Assembly (NCBI RefSeq): GCF_027213965.1
Contig: NZ_JAPWGX010000005.1
Coordinates: forward strand, 153,236-217,235
Length of the DNA stretch: 64,000 nucleotides
DNA from: Maritalea porphyrae
GTDB lineage: Bacteria > Pseudomonadota > Alphaproteobacteria > Rhizobiales > Devosiaceae
Reading direction: 5' to 3'
Below are positions 54,052 through 61,845 of this stretch, in pieces; the stretch's first letter is position 1; the number at the start of each line of letters is the position of its first letter. The notes under the pieces were generated by a model that was given only the letters and a program-made list of their open reading frames with translations, ran no database searches and was not told where the DNA came from. Made by a program: the position numbers and the translations under genes.

Positions 54052-54717
54052 TCACATTTCCGCCTCAAAAAACCTAAATACGGCCAAGGCCGCGACCGCA
54101 CCAATCAGTTGTGCGAGGATGAAAGGCAGCACAGATAACGGGGCAATTCCCGCAAAACTATTCGAAAGTGCACGGGCCACGGTAACCGCTGGATTTGCAA
54201 ATGAAGTGCTGGCGGTGAACCAATATGCCGCTGTAATGTATAATCCCACGGCCATTGCAATGGCGTCGCGCTTGAACTTCACCACCAAAAAAATCGTGAG
54301 GACCAACCCAAAGGTCGCAACAAATTCTGAGAACCATTGCCCCGCACCAAAGCGTGCCTTGTGAGAGATTTGCAGGACTTGTTCTGCGAACATCAAATGA
54401 GCGCACAAAACACCAAATATGCCACCAACAAGTTGGGCTGCCACATAAGGCAGGCCGTCGACCCTTTTCATGTTCCCATTTAGGATCATGGCAAGGGTCA
54501 CAGCGGGATTAAAATGCGCCCCAGATATTGGGCCAAACATTGTGATCAACACCACCAAAACGGCCCCGGTTGGAATTGTGTTGCCCAACAAAGCAATTCC
54601 AACATTTCCGCCTGAAATGCGTTCGGCCATTATGCCCGAGCCCACAACCGTCGCCAGAAGAAAGGCTGTTCCCAAGAACTCCGAAACCAAAACCTGCCTT
54701 CGACTAAACATTGGCAT
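54052..54717 (-). CDS. aqpS: Aquaglyceroporin (AqpS-like)
   Basis: The 221-residue MIP-family channel has six helices and both NPA boxes, GAHFNPAVTLAM near 70 and SFANPAVTVAR near 180. It follows arsC with a few bases of overlap. In Sinorhizobium meliloti aqpS sits in the ars operon and lets arsenite leave the cell, and the arrangement here suggests the same. The start among the closely spaced ATG codons at 54711 and 54717 is uncertain. Confidence 0.85.
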   Translation of the reverse strand: MPMFSRRQVLVSEFLGTAFLLATVVGSGIMAERISGGNVGIALLGNTIPTGAVLVVLITMFGPISGAHFNPAVTLAMILNGNMKRVDGLPYVAAQLVGGIFGVLCAHLMFAEQVLQISHKARFGAGQWFSEFVATFGLVLTIFLVVKFKRDAIAMAVGLYITAAYWFTASTSFANPAVTVARALSNSFAGIAPLSVLPFILAQLIGAVAALAVFRFFEAEM

Positions 54718-55210
54718 TTTCCATTTGCCCAATTTGGGACAATGCGCGCTGAAATGAGGCGTCCCGCACGTGATAATCAAGTGCCAACAGCCCCATAATA
54801 CGCAACTTCATTTGGGCGTAGGTTTTGGCAAACGCCACCCGCTTGTCCTCATCGTCGCCATCAACAGCAGCCGGATCTTCAACTCCCCAATGTGCTTGCA
54901 TCGGATGGCCCGGCCAGATCGGGCAAGCCTCACTTGCCGCGCTATCACAAACCGTAAGCACAATATCAATAGGTGTTGCGTCAGCATCCAAAAACTCGTT
55001 CCAGCTTTTCGACCGCACGCCCTCAACACTGTTTCCATTCTTGCGCAACACTTCAAGCGCGAAAGCATTGGGTGCGCCTGTGGGCTGTGAACCAGCAGAA
55101 AAAACCGCAAATTCCTCTCCACCCAGATCCGCCATCAGTTTTTCAGCAATGATCGAACGGGCTGAATTGCCCGTGCACAAAAACAATATCCCAATTGGTC
55201 GATCCGTCAT
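54704..55210 (-). CDS. arsC: Low-molecular-weight phosphatase-type arsenate reductase
   Basis: The 168-residue protein has the P-loop FLCTGNSARSIIAE at residues 10-23 with the catalytic Cys12 and Arg, TVCDSAASEACPIWPG near 86-101 and DPAAV near 111. It reduces arsenate to arsenite. It overlaps the aquaporin gene downstream. There is no arsR or arsB; the pair may handle arsenic together by reduction then efflux through the channel. Confidence 0.9.
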   Translation of the reverse strand: MTDRPIGILFLCTGNSARSIIAEKLMADLGGEEFAVFSAGSQPTGAPNAFALEVLRKNGNSVEGVRSKSWNEFLDADATPIDIVLTVCDSAASEACPIWPGHPMQAHWGVEDPAAVDGDDEDKRVAFAKTYAQMKLRIMGLLALDYHVRDASFQRALSQIGQMENANV

Positions 55211-55288
55211 TTCACGCCCTCAAACTCTAGTGTTAAGGCGCTCTAATGGGATTAGGTTACAGTTTAATGACAACCAATGGCAGACGGT

Positions 55289-56074
55289 TTAAACATCCCT
55301 CGCCCGATACCCAAGGCCAAGACCATCACGAACTTTTAAGGCAATGTCCTTGAGTTGATCCTCGCTAAGGTCGCCGGTAACGGAAAAAGCGATTTGTTCA
55401 TTTAACCATACGCAAGTCGTCACATCCTCACCGTGGATGAACCAATATCCAGTTTCGCCAAGCTTTTGTTTGTGAGCTTGTACATAGATCGAAATACGCC
55501 CGGCATCCGCTGTTTCATAAGTCATCAGCGCAGCCGGTGCGCCCCCTTGCCCCACCAGTCGAGCCCCCACGAATTGCAGCGCATTCGCTTTCAAGTCTGG
55601 AATGACAACATCAACACCAACTCGTTTTTTCAGCCAACCGGTTGCGACATCTAGATTTCCTTGGTCAAACTCGCCGGGCCGATTGGCGTCGATCGCAAAT
55701 ATCTCGTGCGCCTCATTGGCCCAGGCCGCTACCTGCGACTGGTATTTTACCGCGCCAAACGGCAGTTGAGACAAGCTCAGTCCGCCGCCGAACCCAATCG
55801 CGAGCAACAAACAAGCGGCCACCGCATAGCGGGTGAGTTGCTGCCAACGATCATTGTCATTGCTGGTCTGCCTATTTGAACCATCACGTCCAGCTTGTTC
55901 TTCATCATCCCCAAGCGCAAAAGCCTGTTTCAACGCATCGTCATTGTCACGCCAATCAGCAACACGCGCCGCCTCAGACGGATTTTGCGCAAGATATGCC
56001 TCAACTTTTTGAGTTTCGCTAGCCGACAATTCGCCATCAACATAGGCGACCAAAAGATCATCAGAAATCTTCAT
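55289..56074 (-). CDS. Anti-sigma factor, membrane-anchored
   Basis: The 261-residue protein has an N-terminal anti-sigma domain (DDLLVAYVDGELSASETQKVEAYLAQNP), one membrane helix near 85-105 (AVAACLLLAIGFGGGLSL) and a periplasmic domain with two or so beta regions. It is coupled to the ECF sigma gene (ATGA overlap) and should hold that sigma inactive. There is no zinc-finger His-x3-Cys-x2-Cys, so it is not a ZAS-type regulator. The signal is unknown. Confidence 0.8.
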   Translation of the reverse strand: MKISDDLLVAYVDGELSASETQKVEAYLAQNPSEAARVADWRDNDDALKQAFALGDDEEQAGRDGSNRQTSNDNDRWQQLTRYAVAACLLLAIGFGGGLSLSQLPFGAVKYQSQVAAWANEAHEIFAIDANRPGEFDQGNLDVATGWLKKRVGVDVVIPDLKANALQFVGARLVGQGGAPAALMTYETADAGRISIYVQAHKQKLGETGYWFIHGEDVTTCVWLNEQIAFSVTGDLSEDQLKDIALKVRDGLGLGYRARDV

Positions 56075-56574
56075 CTTTTTTCACCCTTGAACTGATGTTC
56101 CCCATTCATTAATGCGCGCAAATGGTCGCGCGCCCGCGCTAAGCGCGACATCACCGTGCCCTTTTGTACGTTCAAAACTTGCGCTGCTTCTTTGTAACTG
56201 AGCCCCTCAACAGCCACCAGCATCAATATCTCTTGGTGTTCTTTGGACAAGAGCTGCATCGCTGTGCGAACATCCTTCAATTCTGCTACGGCAAGTTGTT
56301 GTGGTGGCTCTACAATTCGTTCTAATTCATCGCTATTTGCAATTGGACGTTTTTGAACAATCTGATTGCGATGCAAATTGTGCATGATTTTAAACAGCCA
56401 CGCCCTTGGGTTCGATGGCTGACGAAAGAGTGACTTCTTTCTGATCGCGCGTTCCAAGCAATCTTGTACCAAGTCGTCGGCATGTTCAGGCGCAGCCGTC
56501 AAGGTCCGCGCAAAGCGTTTAAGCGCAGGAATATGGTCTGCAAACTGCTCTTCCATCCGAAAACTCAAACTCAA
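56071..56574 (-). CDS. ECF-family RNA polymerase sigma factor
   Basis: The 167-residue protein has sigma region 2 (ALKRFARTLTAAPEHADDLVQDCLERAIRKK, then NPRAWLFKIMHNLHRNQ) and region 4 (QLLSKEHQEILMLVAVEGLSYKEAAQVLNVQKGTVMSRLARARDHLR). The likely start is TTG at 56574, just after AAGGAG; ATG at 56556 is a shorter alternative. It overlaps the anti-sigma gene. A perfect 10-bp hairpin lies just upstream of its ribosome site. Confidence 0.87.
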   Translation of the reverse strand: MSLSFRMEEQFADHIPALKRFARTLTAAPEHADDLVQDCLERAIRKKSLFRQPSNPRAWLFKIMHNLHRNQIVQKRPIANSDELERIVEPPQQLAVAELKDVRTAMQLLSKEHQEILMLVAVEGLSYKEAAQVLNVQKGTVMSRLARARDHLRALMNGEHQFKGEKR

Positions 56575-56586
56575 TAGTCTCCTTAA

Positions 56587-56613
56587 ATGCCCCGCCATTT
56601 ATCGGCGGGGCAT
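56587..56613 (-). terminator. 10-bp hairpin before the ECF sigma gene
   Basis: ATGCCCCGCC (56587-56596) pairs with GGCGGGGCAT (56604-56613) with a 7-nt loop. On the minus strand only TTTAA follows, so it may be a weak terminator or mRNA stabiliser that lowers sigma synthesis relative to the upstream COG4315 gene. Confidence 0.5.
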
Positions 56614-56666
56614 CTTGCGTTCAATTAGGCGCAAACGTCAATCAGCGCCTCTTCAGGAAAATTGAG

Positions 56667-57053
56667 TTAGGGTTTGACCACATGCCAAACACCACCCACG
56701 CCATCTCCAGAAACATCGCCTGGTTCACTATCACCAACCCACAAATAGAGCGGCTGCCCCTTAAATGCCCAGATTTTCGTGCCGTCTTTGCGCTCAACGA
56801 CAGAATAGTCGCCCTCATGCACATCCATATCCGCAAAGAGCGGTGGCCATTTTTCAGCACAGGTATCATAGCAGTTCGAAACGCCCGCTTCGTCCTTATC
56901 AAACGTATAAAGCGTCATATTGTTCTTGTCCGTAAGCACCTTGCCCAATTCAGTGTCGAACTGCTGCACCGGAATATGACCGGCAGCGAAAACGACGCCA
57001 CCGGCAACAAATGCCACGACGGCAGCACCTGATATTTTTGAAAAAAATGACAT
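56667..57053 (-). CDS. COG4315 secreted repeat protein
   Basis: The 128-residue protein has a signal peptide GAAVVAFVAGGVVFAAG, then the two-repeat COG4315/Lipoprotein_15 pattern: GKVLTDKNNMTLYTFDKDEAGVSNCYDTCAEKWPPLF near 37-73 and TKIWAFKGQPLYLWVGDSEPGDVSGDGVGGVWHV near 91-124. Function is unknown, but the family often sits beside ECF sigma genes and redox proteins. ATG at 57053 follows GGGAG. It is probably exported or anchored in the outer membrane. Confidence 0.8.
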   Translation of the reverse strand: MSFFSKISGAAVVAFVAGGVVFAAGHIPVQQFDTELGKVLTDKNNMTLYTFDKDEAGVSNCYDTCAEKWPPLFADMDVHEGDYSVVERKDGTKIWAFKGQPLYLWVGDSEPGDVSGDGVGGVWHVVKP

Positions 57054-57129
57054 GTTGATCTCCCATAAATTGCTTCAATACATAAACAACAAGCTGGGAC
57101 AGCTTTTATTCCCAAGAAATATAAATAAA

Positions 57130-57627
57130 TTATCCGAGACGTGAAAAAACCAGCCAGGCATGGGCGTTGTGTGCCGCCAAAAACACACCCGCGAGACCAA
57201 AAAAAACAGAGCTGCGCCAAGGAATACGATCATCAATTGGTCGCGACCCGATCAGTCCAATGCCAATAATCCAGATGATTGGCGTGTAAGCCGGGGCCAA
57301 AAATCCAATCGCGCTGGTTGCCCAGGCGCCTGAGGGATCCGCCACAATCGCCCATTGGCAACCAATATAGAGCGACAAACCAACGGCATAAACAAATAGG
57401 CCAACACGTTGAGTGGAAGTCCGCCATTCGAGCAACATAACCACTGACAGGGCGATAACGCCAAAGCGACTTACATTCTCAACCAACCCAAGCAACGGCG
57501 GAATATCGCGCCAAAACTCTTCGGGTTGATAGGCCGCCCCAAGGTTTGGCCAAAACGCAAAACTAGCCACTAGTGGCGGCACCCACAGCCAAATACAACT
57601 CCGAAGCCATCGTGAAAAATGTCCCAT
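57130..57627 (-). CDS. Multi-helix membrane protein of unknown function
   Basis: The 165-residue protein has about five helices (starting LRSCIWLWVPPLVASFAFW, then VIALSVVMLLEW, LFVYAVGLSLYIGC, TPIIWIIGIGLIG, SVFFGLAGVFLAAHNAHAW). It has no recognised family. ATG at 57627 follows GGAGG. It is first in the run that continues with COG4315, ECF sigma, anti-sigma, arsC and aqpS, and lies 49 bases from the FNR box at 57676. Confidence 0.6.
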   Translation of the reverse strand: MGHFSRWLRSCIWLWVPPLVASFAFWPNLGAAYQPEEFWRDIPPLLGLVENVSRFGVIALSVVMLLEWRTSTQRVGLFVYAVGLSLYIGCQWAIVADPSGAWATSAIGFLAPAYTPIIWIIGIGLIGSRPIDDRIPWRSSVFFGLAGVFLAAHNAHAWLVFSRLG

Positions 57628-57675
57628 GCAGACCTCCATCTAAACACTGCTTAGATTAGGCGTGGTTTAAGAACC

Positions 57676-57689
57676 TTGATCACGGTCAA
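57676..57689. promoter_or_regulatory. Perfect FNR/FixK box
   Basis: TTGATCACGGTCAA matches the FNR/FixK consensus TTGAY-N4-RTCAA at every defined position, centred about 55 bases upstream of the membrane-protein start at 57627. It suggests oxygen-dependent expression of the run down to the aquaporin gene. It also overlaps the region between two operons, so the other side (the TRAP receptor, which ends towards it) is not a candidate. Confidence 0.75.
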
Positions 57690-57697
57690 CCAAAACA

Positions 57698-57723
57698 AAA
57701 AATGGCGGGCTCAAGAGCCCGCC
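57698..57723 (-). terminator. Intrinsic terminator of the second TRAP operon
   Basis: On the minus strand GGCGGGCTC pairs with the palindromic copy GAGCCCGCC around a 2-base loop (57704-57723), followed by six T. It lies 29 bases after the dctP stop. Confidence 0.85.
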
Positions 57724-57751
57724 AAGTTCATCATCAAAGGGATGGTTCAAG

Positions 57752-58807
57752 TTAGTTCTTCAGATAAGTTGCACCGTTGGCAGTTTCCACAGCCGCGCGG
57801 AATTGATCCAGCAAAGCTACACCTTCGGCACCAAGCGCTTCTTCAACATGCGCCACAACAGCTGGTTGTGCTGCATCTTTAAAGGCTTGTCGATCCTCAG
57901 CGGTTAGAGCTGTCACTTCAATTTTGTCCATCAACCCAGCAAGACCACGGTCTGATGCTTCAATGATCCGGCTAATGCCACGGCTGGCCGTTACACAAGA
58001 CTTAGCGGCATAGTTCACCACGCGCTGCTCACTTGGGGTCAGGCTATTCCAGAAAGAATCTGAAATCATGAATGTATAGGGCGAAAACAAGTGGTTCGTT
58101 AGGGTCATATATTGCTGAACTTCAGCAAAGTTCGCAAAGGCGATAATTGGAACAGGGTTCATTTGCCCATCAATCACGCCAGTTTGCAGACCTGAATAAA
58201 CTTCACCCCATGACAATGGATAGGCTTCGCCACCCAGCGCTTGAATAATTTTTTGGTGCGAAGGCAAAGTCATTGTGCGCACCCGAACACCCTCGAAATC
58301 CGCTAGTGTTTTAATTGGACGCTTTGAGTTGGTAACGGCGAAGAACCCACCAGTGTCTGGGAAGCCCAAAACTTTGGTGTTTGGAATTGTTGCTTCAATG
58401 TCTGCTGCTAAAGCCGAACCAAATGGTCCATCGAAAACATCATAAGTTGCCGCGTTGTGATCAAATGCGAACGCCAAGTTCAACACGTCAATGCGTGGGT
58501 AATAGGATGAAAGCGCGCCCGTTGAAGTCAATGTTGCTTGGATCACATTGTCTTGCAAAAACTGCACATGCTCAGCGGCCGAACCCAATTGGTTTGAAGG
58601 GAAAACTTCAACCTTAACCGAGCCATTTGTGTCCGCCTCAACAATGTTTGCAAATACTGCGGTACAAGCATGGGCAGGATTTTCAAACGGATCAGTTTTG
58701 TTATCGTGCGCAAATTTGAGCACTTTTGTATCCGCAAATGCGCCCGTTGCCGACATGATAATGGCTGCACTAAGCGACAGGCCCATTCCTAGTTTTTTAA
58801 GTCCCAT
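57752..58807 (-). CDS. dctP: TRAP transporter substrate-binding protein
   Basis: The 351-residue receptor has a signal peptide ending SATGAFA near 26, then LKFAHDNKTDPFENPAHACTAVFANIVE near 32, DFEGVRVRTMTLPSHQKIIQALGGEAYPLSWGEVYSGLQTGVIDGQMNPVPII near 169-221, the DctP core. It differs from the first system in lacking a twin-arginine signal. It is third of the operon, after dctQ and dctM. The substrate may be a sugar acid, given the RpiR neighbour. Confidence 0.88.
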   Translation of the reverse strand: MGLKKLGMGLSLSAAIIMSATGAFADTKVLKFAHDNKTDPFENPAHACTAVFANIVEADTNGSVKVEVFPSNQLGSAAEHVQFLQDNVIQATLTSTGALSSYYPRIDVLNLAFAFDHNAATYDVFDGPFGSALAADIEATIPNTKVLGFPDTGGFFAVTNSKRPIKTLADFEGVRVRTMTLPSHQKIIQALGGEAYPLSWGEVYSGLQTGVIDGQMNPVPIIAFANFAEVQQYMTLTNHLFSPYTFMISDSFWNSLTPSEQRVVNYAAKSCVTASRGISRIIEASDRGLAGLMDKIEVTALTAEDRQAFKDAAQPAVVAHVEEALGAEGVALLDQFRAAVETANGATYLKN

Positions 58808-58879
58808 AACTCTTCTCCCTGGTTGGACTATGTGGGTCAAACAAATCAGATGGCGTGACCCCAACGCCGATAAACAGCC

Positions 58880-60160
58880 TTATGCGAACCCCAATAATCG
58901 GGGCACGAACAGCGCCAAATCTTCAAAGAAAGCAAAAACAAAAAGCACCAAGACTTCCGCCAAAAGGAACGGCCAAAGTTTTGCAGCGATCCGTTCTAGG
59001 GGTTCTCCGGTGACCGAAGACAAAACGAACAAACACGCACCCACCGGCGGCGTCATCAATGAGATATTAAGCGCCAACACAAAGATGATCCCCGCATGGA
59101 TCGGCTCTAATCCAATCGAGGCGGTAAGCGGCACAAGAACTGGAGCTAGAATGATCAGAATTGCGGTGATATCCATCACCATGCCAATCGCCAGCAGAAG
59201 ACCAATGATCAGGGCAATGATGACATAGCGGTTGTCAGAAACCGAAAGGATCTGCGTCGCGACCATTTGTGGGATTTGATTAAAGCTTAACCACCAACCA
59301 ACGATTGAAGCAAAGGCGATAATCACAAAGATCACGCCTGTAACCCGCGCAGTGCGAATAAGCATTTGAATGAGATCATTCACCCCAATCTTTCGGTAAA
59401 CAAACACCCCAATGAACAAGGCATAACCAACAGCAATCGCCGCCGCTTCTGTTGGCGTAACAATGCCACCCAAAATGCCGCCCAAGATTATGACGGGCAT
59501 AATCAAAGCCAAAATCGAGTGTTTGAACGTCGCCCAAATTTGGGGCAGGCGCGCCCGCTCTTCGGCTTGCGGCAAATTATTTGCCCGTGCGCCAATGGCA
59601 ATAACGCCCATGCAAACCGCGCAAATGATCAGCCCCGGTAAAATACCGGCCGCAAACAAACCACCGATGGAAACCCCCATCAAAGAGCCATAGACAACCA
59701 TCAATCCAGATGGAGGAATGGTGGGGCCAATGATTGAGCCAGCGGCCGTTACCGCGCAGGCATAGTCGCGGTCATAACCTTCTTTAACCATGGCGGGCAC
59801 CAAGGTTTTACCGAAAGCCGCTGCGTCTGCCGTTGCAGCGCCCGTTAGTCCCGCAAAGAAAACGGAGGCCAGCATATTGGTGTGCGCCAAACCGCCACGG
59901 AAATGACCCACAAGCACCTGTGCAAGCGACACCAACCGATTGGTGATGCCCGTATGGTTCATGATTTCGCCAGCCAAAATGAAAAATGGCATGGCCAAGA
60001 ACGGGAAGATATTTAGCCCATTGAACATTTTGCCTGGACCGAGCGCAAAAAAGTTTTCACCCCCGATTTGAAACAGACCAATGACACCAGCAACACCCAA
60101 TGCGAAACCGATGGGCAACCCAAGAACAACAAATGCGACAAATGCAAGGGCGACAATCAT
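58880..60160 (-). CDS. dctM: TRAP transporter large permease (DctM)
   Basis: The 426-residue permease begins MIVALAFVAFVVLGLPIGFALGVAGVIGL, with GLAHTNMLASVFFAGLTGAATADAAAFGKTLVPAM near 90-124 and LNISLMTPPVGACLFVLSSV near 365. It overlaps dctQ by four bases. It is the second of dctQ-dctM-dctP, a different order from the first system. Confidence 0.93.
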   Translation of the reverse strand: MIVALAFVAFVVLGLPIGFALGVAGVIGLFQIGGENFFALGPGKMFNGLNIFPFLAMPFFILAGEIMNHTGITNRLVSLAQVLVGHFRGGLAHTNMLASVFFAGLTGAATADAAAFGKTLVPAMVKEGYDRDYACAVTAAGSIIGPTIPPSGLMVVYGSLMGVSIGGLFAAGILPGLIICAVCMGVIAIGARANNLPQAEERARLPQIWATFKHSILALIMPVIILGGILGGIVTPTEAAAIAVGYALFIGVFVYRKIGVNDLIQMLIRTARVTGVIFVIIAFASIVGWWLSFNQIPQMVATQILSVSDNRYVIIALIIGLLLAIGMVMDITAILIILAPVLVPLTASIGLEPIHAGIIFVLALNISLMTPPVGACLFVLSSVTGEPLERIAAKLWPFLLAEVLVLFVFAFFEDLALFVPRLLGFA

Positions 60161-60663
60161 TCTGCCATCCCCGTAACTGAAGGGGTGATTAATTCACCAC
60201 GATCACGCAACGCCACCAGCAATGTTTGAATGGCGCATATCGCACCAGCAACTGGGATGGCCGCAAAGGGAAACAGCAAGGTCATGCCAAAGATCATCGC
60301 CTGCCGGTTGCCGCCAGTTTGGGCAAAGCCGATGCCATACCAAAACACATAGAAAAACAAAGCAAAGGTAACCAAGTCCAAACTCAACACCACCACTCGG
60401 CGCAAACTTTCTGGGAACTTTGAAATCAAGCCTTGAAGGCCAATATGCTCGCGCCGTGCGATGCCCGCCGAGATCGCCAACATAGCGGCCCAAATCATCA
60501 AGTACCTTGCCAACGCTTCAGGCCAAGGCAGTTGCCAATGGAAAATGTAGCGATCAATAACGCCAATCCAAACATCAAGCACAAGCAAGAGCATTAACAG
60601 CGCAACAATGCGCTCAACGACCCAATTCAACCTTGCGCTTAGCACCCCCGCCAATTCTGACAA
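60157..60663 (-). CDS. dctQ: TRAP transporter small permease (DctQ)
   Basis: The 168-residue protein has four helices with WIGVIDRYIFHWQLPWPEALARYLMIWAAMLAISAGIARREHIGL near 32-76, the DctQ pattern. The likely start is a TTG at 60663, preceded by GGGGAG at a good spacing; a TTG five codons upstream has no site. It is first of the operon, 27 bases from a palindrome at 60690. Confidence 0.87.
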   Translation of the reverse strand: MSELAGVLSARLNWVVERIVALLMLLLVLDVWIGVIDRYIFHWQLPWPEALARYLMIWAAMLAISAGIARREHIGLQGLISKFPESLRRVVVLSLDLVTFALFFYVFWYGIGFAQTGGNRQAMIFGMTLLFPFAAIPVAGAICAIQTLLVALRDRGELITPSVTGMAE

Positions 60664-60689
60664 ATTCGTTCTCCCCAAACAAATCTAAA

Positions 60690-60704
60690 TGTAGTAAAAC
60701 TACA
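60690..60704. promoter_or_regulatory. TGTAGT-AAA-ACTACA operator, RpiR type
   Basis: TGTAGTAAAACTACA is a perfect 6-bp-arm palindrome with 3-bp spacer, close to the TGTA-N-TACA sites of HexR and other RpiR-family regulators. It lies between dctQ and the divergent RpiR gene, 27 bases before the dctQ start. It is probably the site at which the regulator at 60895 controls the transporter. Confidence 0.6.
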
Positions 60705-60772
60705 AATATTCAATGAATTATTGCTTGTAAAGCGAATTTTATGTAGCTTGGCAAAAGAAATTCGAAATTTTA

Positions 60773-60795
60773 TGCACGAGATCGCGAATCGTGCA
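60773..60795. promoter_or_regulatory. Second inverted repeat in the dctQ-rpiR intergenic
   Basis: TGCACGA and TCGTGCA flank a 9-base spacer with inner TCGCGA (60773-60795), 100 bases before the regulator start. It could be an operator for the rpiR-like gene, or a stem in its leader. Confidence 0.35.
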
Positions 60796-60894
60796 CTTAT
60801 GAAGCTGGAAAATTACTTCGTGGCAATTGGCCGACGCAAATCGATAAAAATCGAAGCTAGAACCTTGTTTTAGGTGCCATTTTGGGGGAACAAC

Positions 60895-61773
60895 ATGTCG
60901 ACCGCTTTAGACATCATTTCACAGATCCGCCAAAATGATGGCAGCTACAATGCGCGTGAACAGCAGGTTGCAAGCTTCATCCTTAAGAACCTTGAAACCG
61001 TCTCGGATATGTCTTTGGCCGCCCTAGCAAGCGCATGCGATGTGTCTGAACCCACGGTCATTCGGTTTTGTCGCACGTTGGGGTGTACCGGGTTTAGGGA
61101 TTTCAAAATTCGACTGGCCCAAAATGTTGCGGTGTCGCTGCAATATTTGGATACGCCAGACGCTAAGGACGAACCGCCCAAGAACCTTGTGGACCAAGTG
61201 TTTCAAACCCTTTATGTCACTGCCAACATCGCCCGCTCTCAGCTGCAAGAAGAGCCCATCAAGCAGGCCGCAGCCTATATCAACAATGCTGAAAAGCTGA
61301 TTTTTTGTGGTGTTGGCGGCGGGTCAACAACGGTGGCTTTTGACGCCGCGAACCGTTTTTTCCGTCTAGGCTTTCCCGCCATCGCTGTTTCCGACGCCTA
61401 TTTGCAGCGCATGCACGCCGCAACTCTGAGCGAACGAGACGCCATGGTGTTCATTTCTGCCACCGGTTTGCCGCGCTCAAACATTGATAGCGCCAATGTC
61501 GCCCGCCAATATGGGGCGAAGACCATTGCCTTGACCAAACAAGGTTCCCCCCTGGCCAATGCTTGCGACCTGACCATTGGCTTAAGCCTGCCCGAGGACC
61601 CCGATATCTATAAGCCCACCGCTTCTCGGCTCGTCTTTTTGGCTACAATCGATATCATTGCTGCTACCGTGGCCCGGCAACGCCCCGAGCAATCCAAAGA
61701 GAATCTACGCCGGATCCGCGCAAGCCTGACCGCTTTACATGGCGACACTGGACCGCAACCGGTTGGCGACTAA
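60895..61773 (+). CDS. RpiR-family transcriptional regulator
   Basis: The 292-residue protein has an N-terminal HTH_6 domain (AREQQVASFILKNLETVSDMSLAALASACDVSEPTVIRFCRTLGC near 18-62) and a C-terminal SIS sugar-phosphate domain (LIFCGVGGGSTTVAFDAANRFFRLGF, MVFISATGLPRSNIDSANVARQYGAKTIALT). It binds a phosphosugar or similar effector. ATG at 60895 follows GGGGGAAC. It is divergent from the TRAP operon, which it likely represses. Confidence 0.88.
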   Translation: MSTALDIISQIRQNDGSYNAREQQVASFILKNLETVSDMSLAALASACDVSEPTVIRFCRTLGCTGFRDFKIRLAQNVAVSLQYLDTPDAKDEPPKNLVDQVFQTLYVTANIARSQLQEEPIKQAAAYINNAEKLIFCGVGGGSTTVAFDAANRFFRLGFPAIAVSDAYLQRMHAATLSERDAMVFISATGLPRSNIDSANVARQYGAKTIALTKQGSPLANACDLTIGLSLPEDPDIYKPTASRLVFLATIDIIAATVARQRPEQSKENLRRIRASLTALHGDTGPQPVGD

Positions 61774-61775
61774 AA

Positions 61776-61811
61776 AAGGCACCCTTGGGGCTAACCAAAG
61801 GTGCCTTCTTA
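61776..61811. terminator. Bidirectional terminator between rpiR and hppD
   Basis: AAGGCACC-c-TTGG and CCAA-a-GGTGCCTT close a 12-bp stem with one mismatch. The minus strand has six T, and the plus strand has CTT only. It ends hppD and perhaps the regulator gene. Confidence 0.8.
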
Positions 61812-61845
61812 GCGTTCAAATTGGGAGGCAAATTGCCCGCTAATT

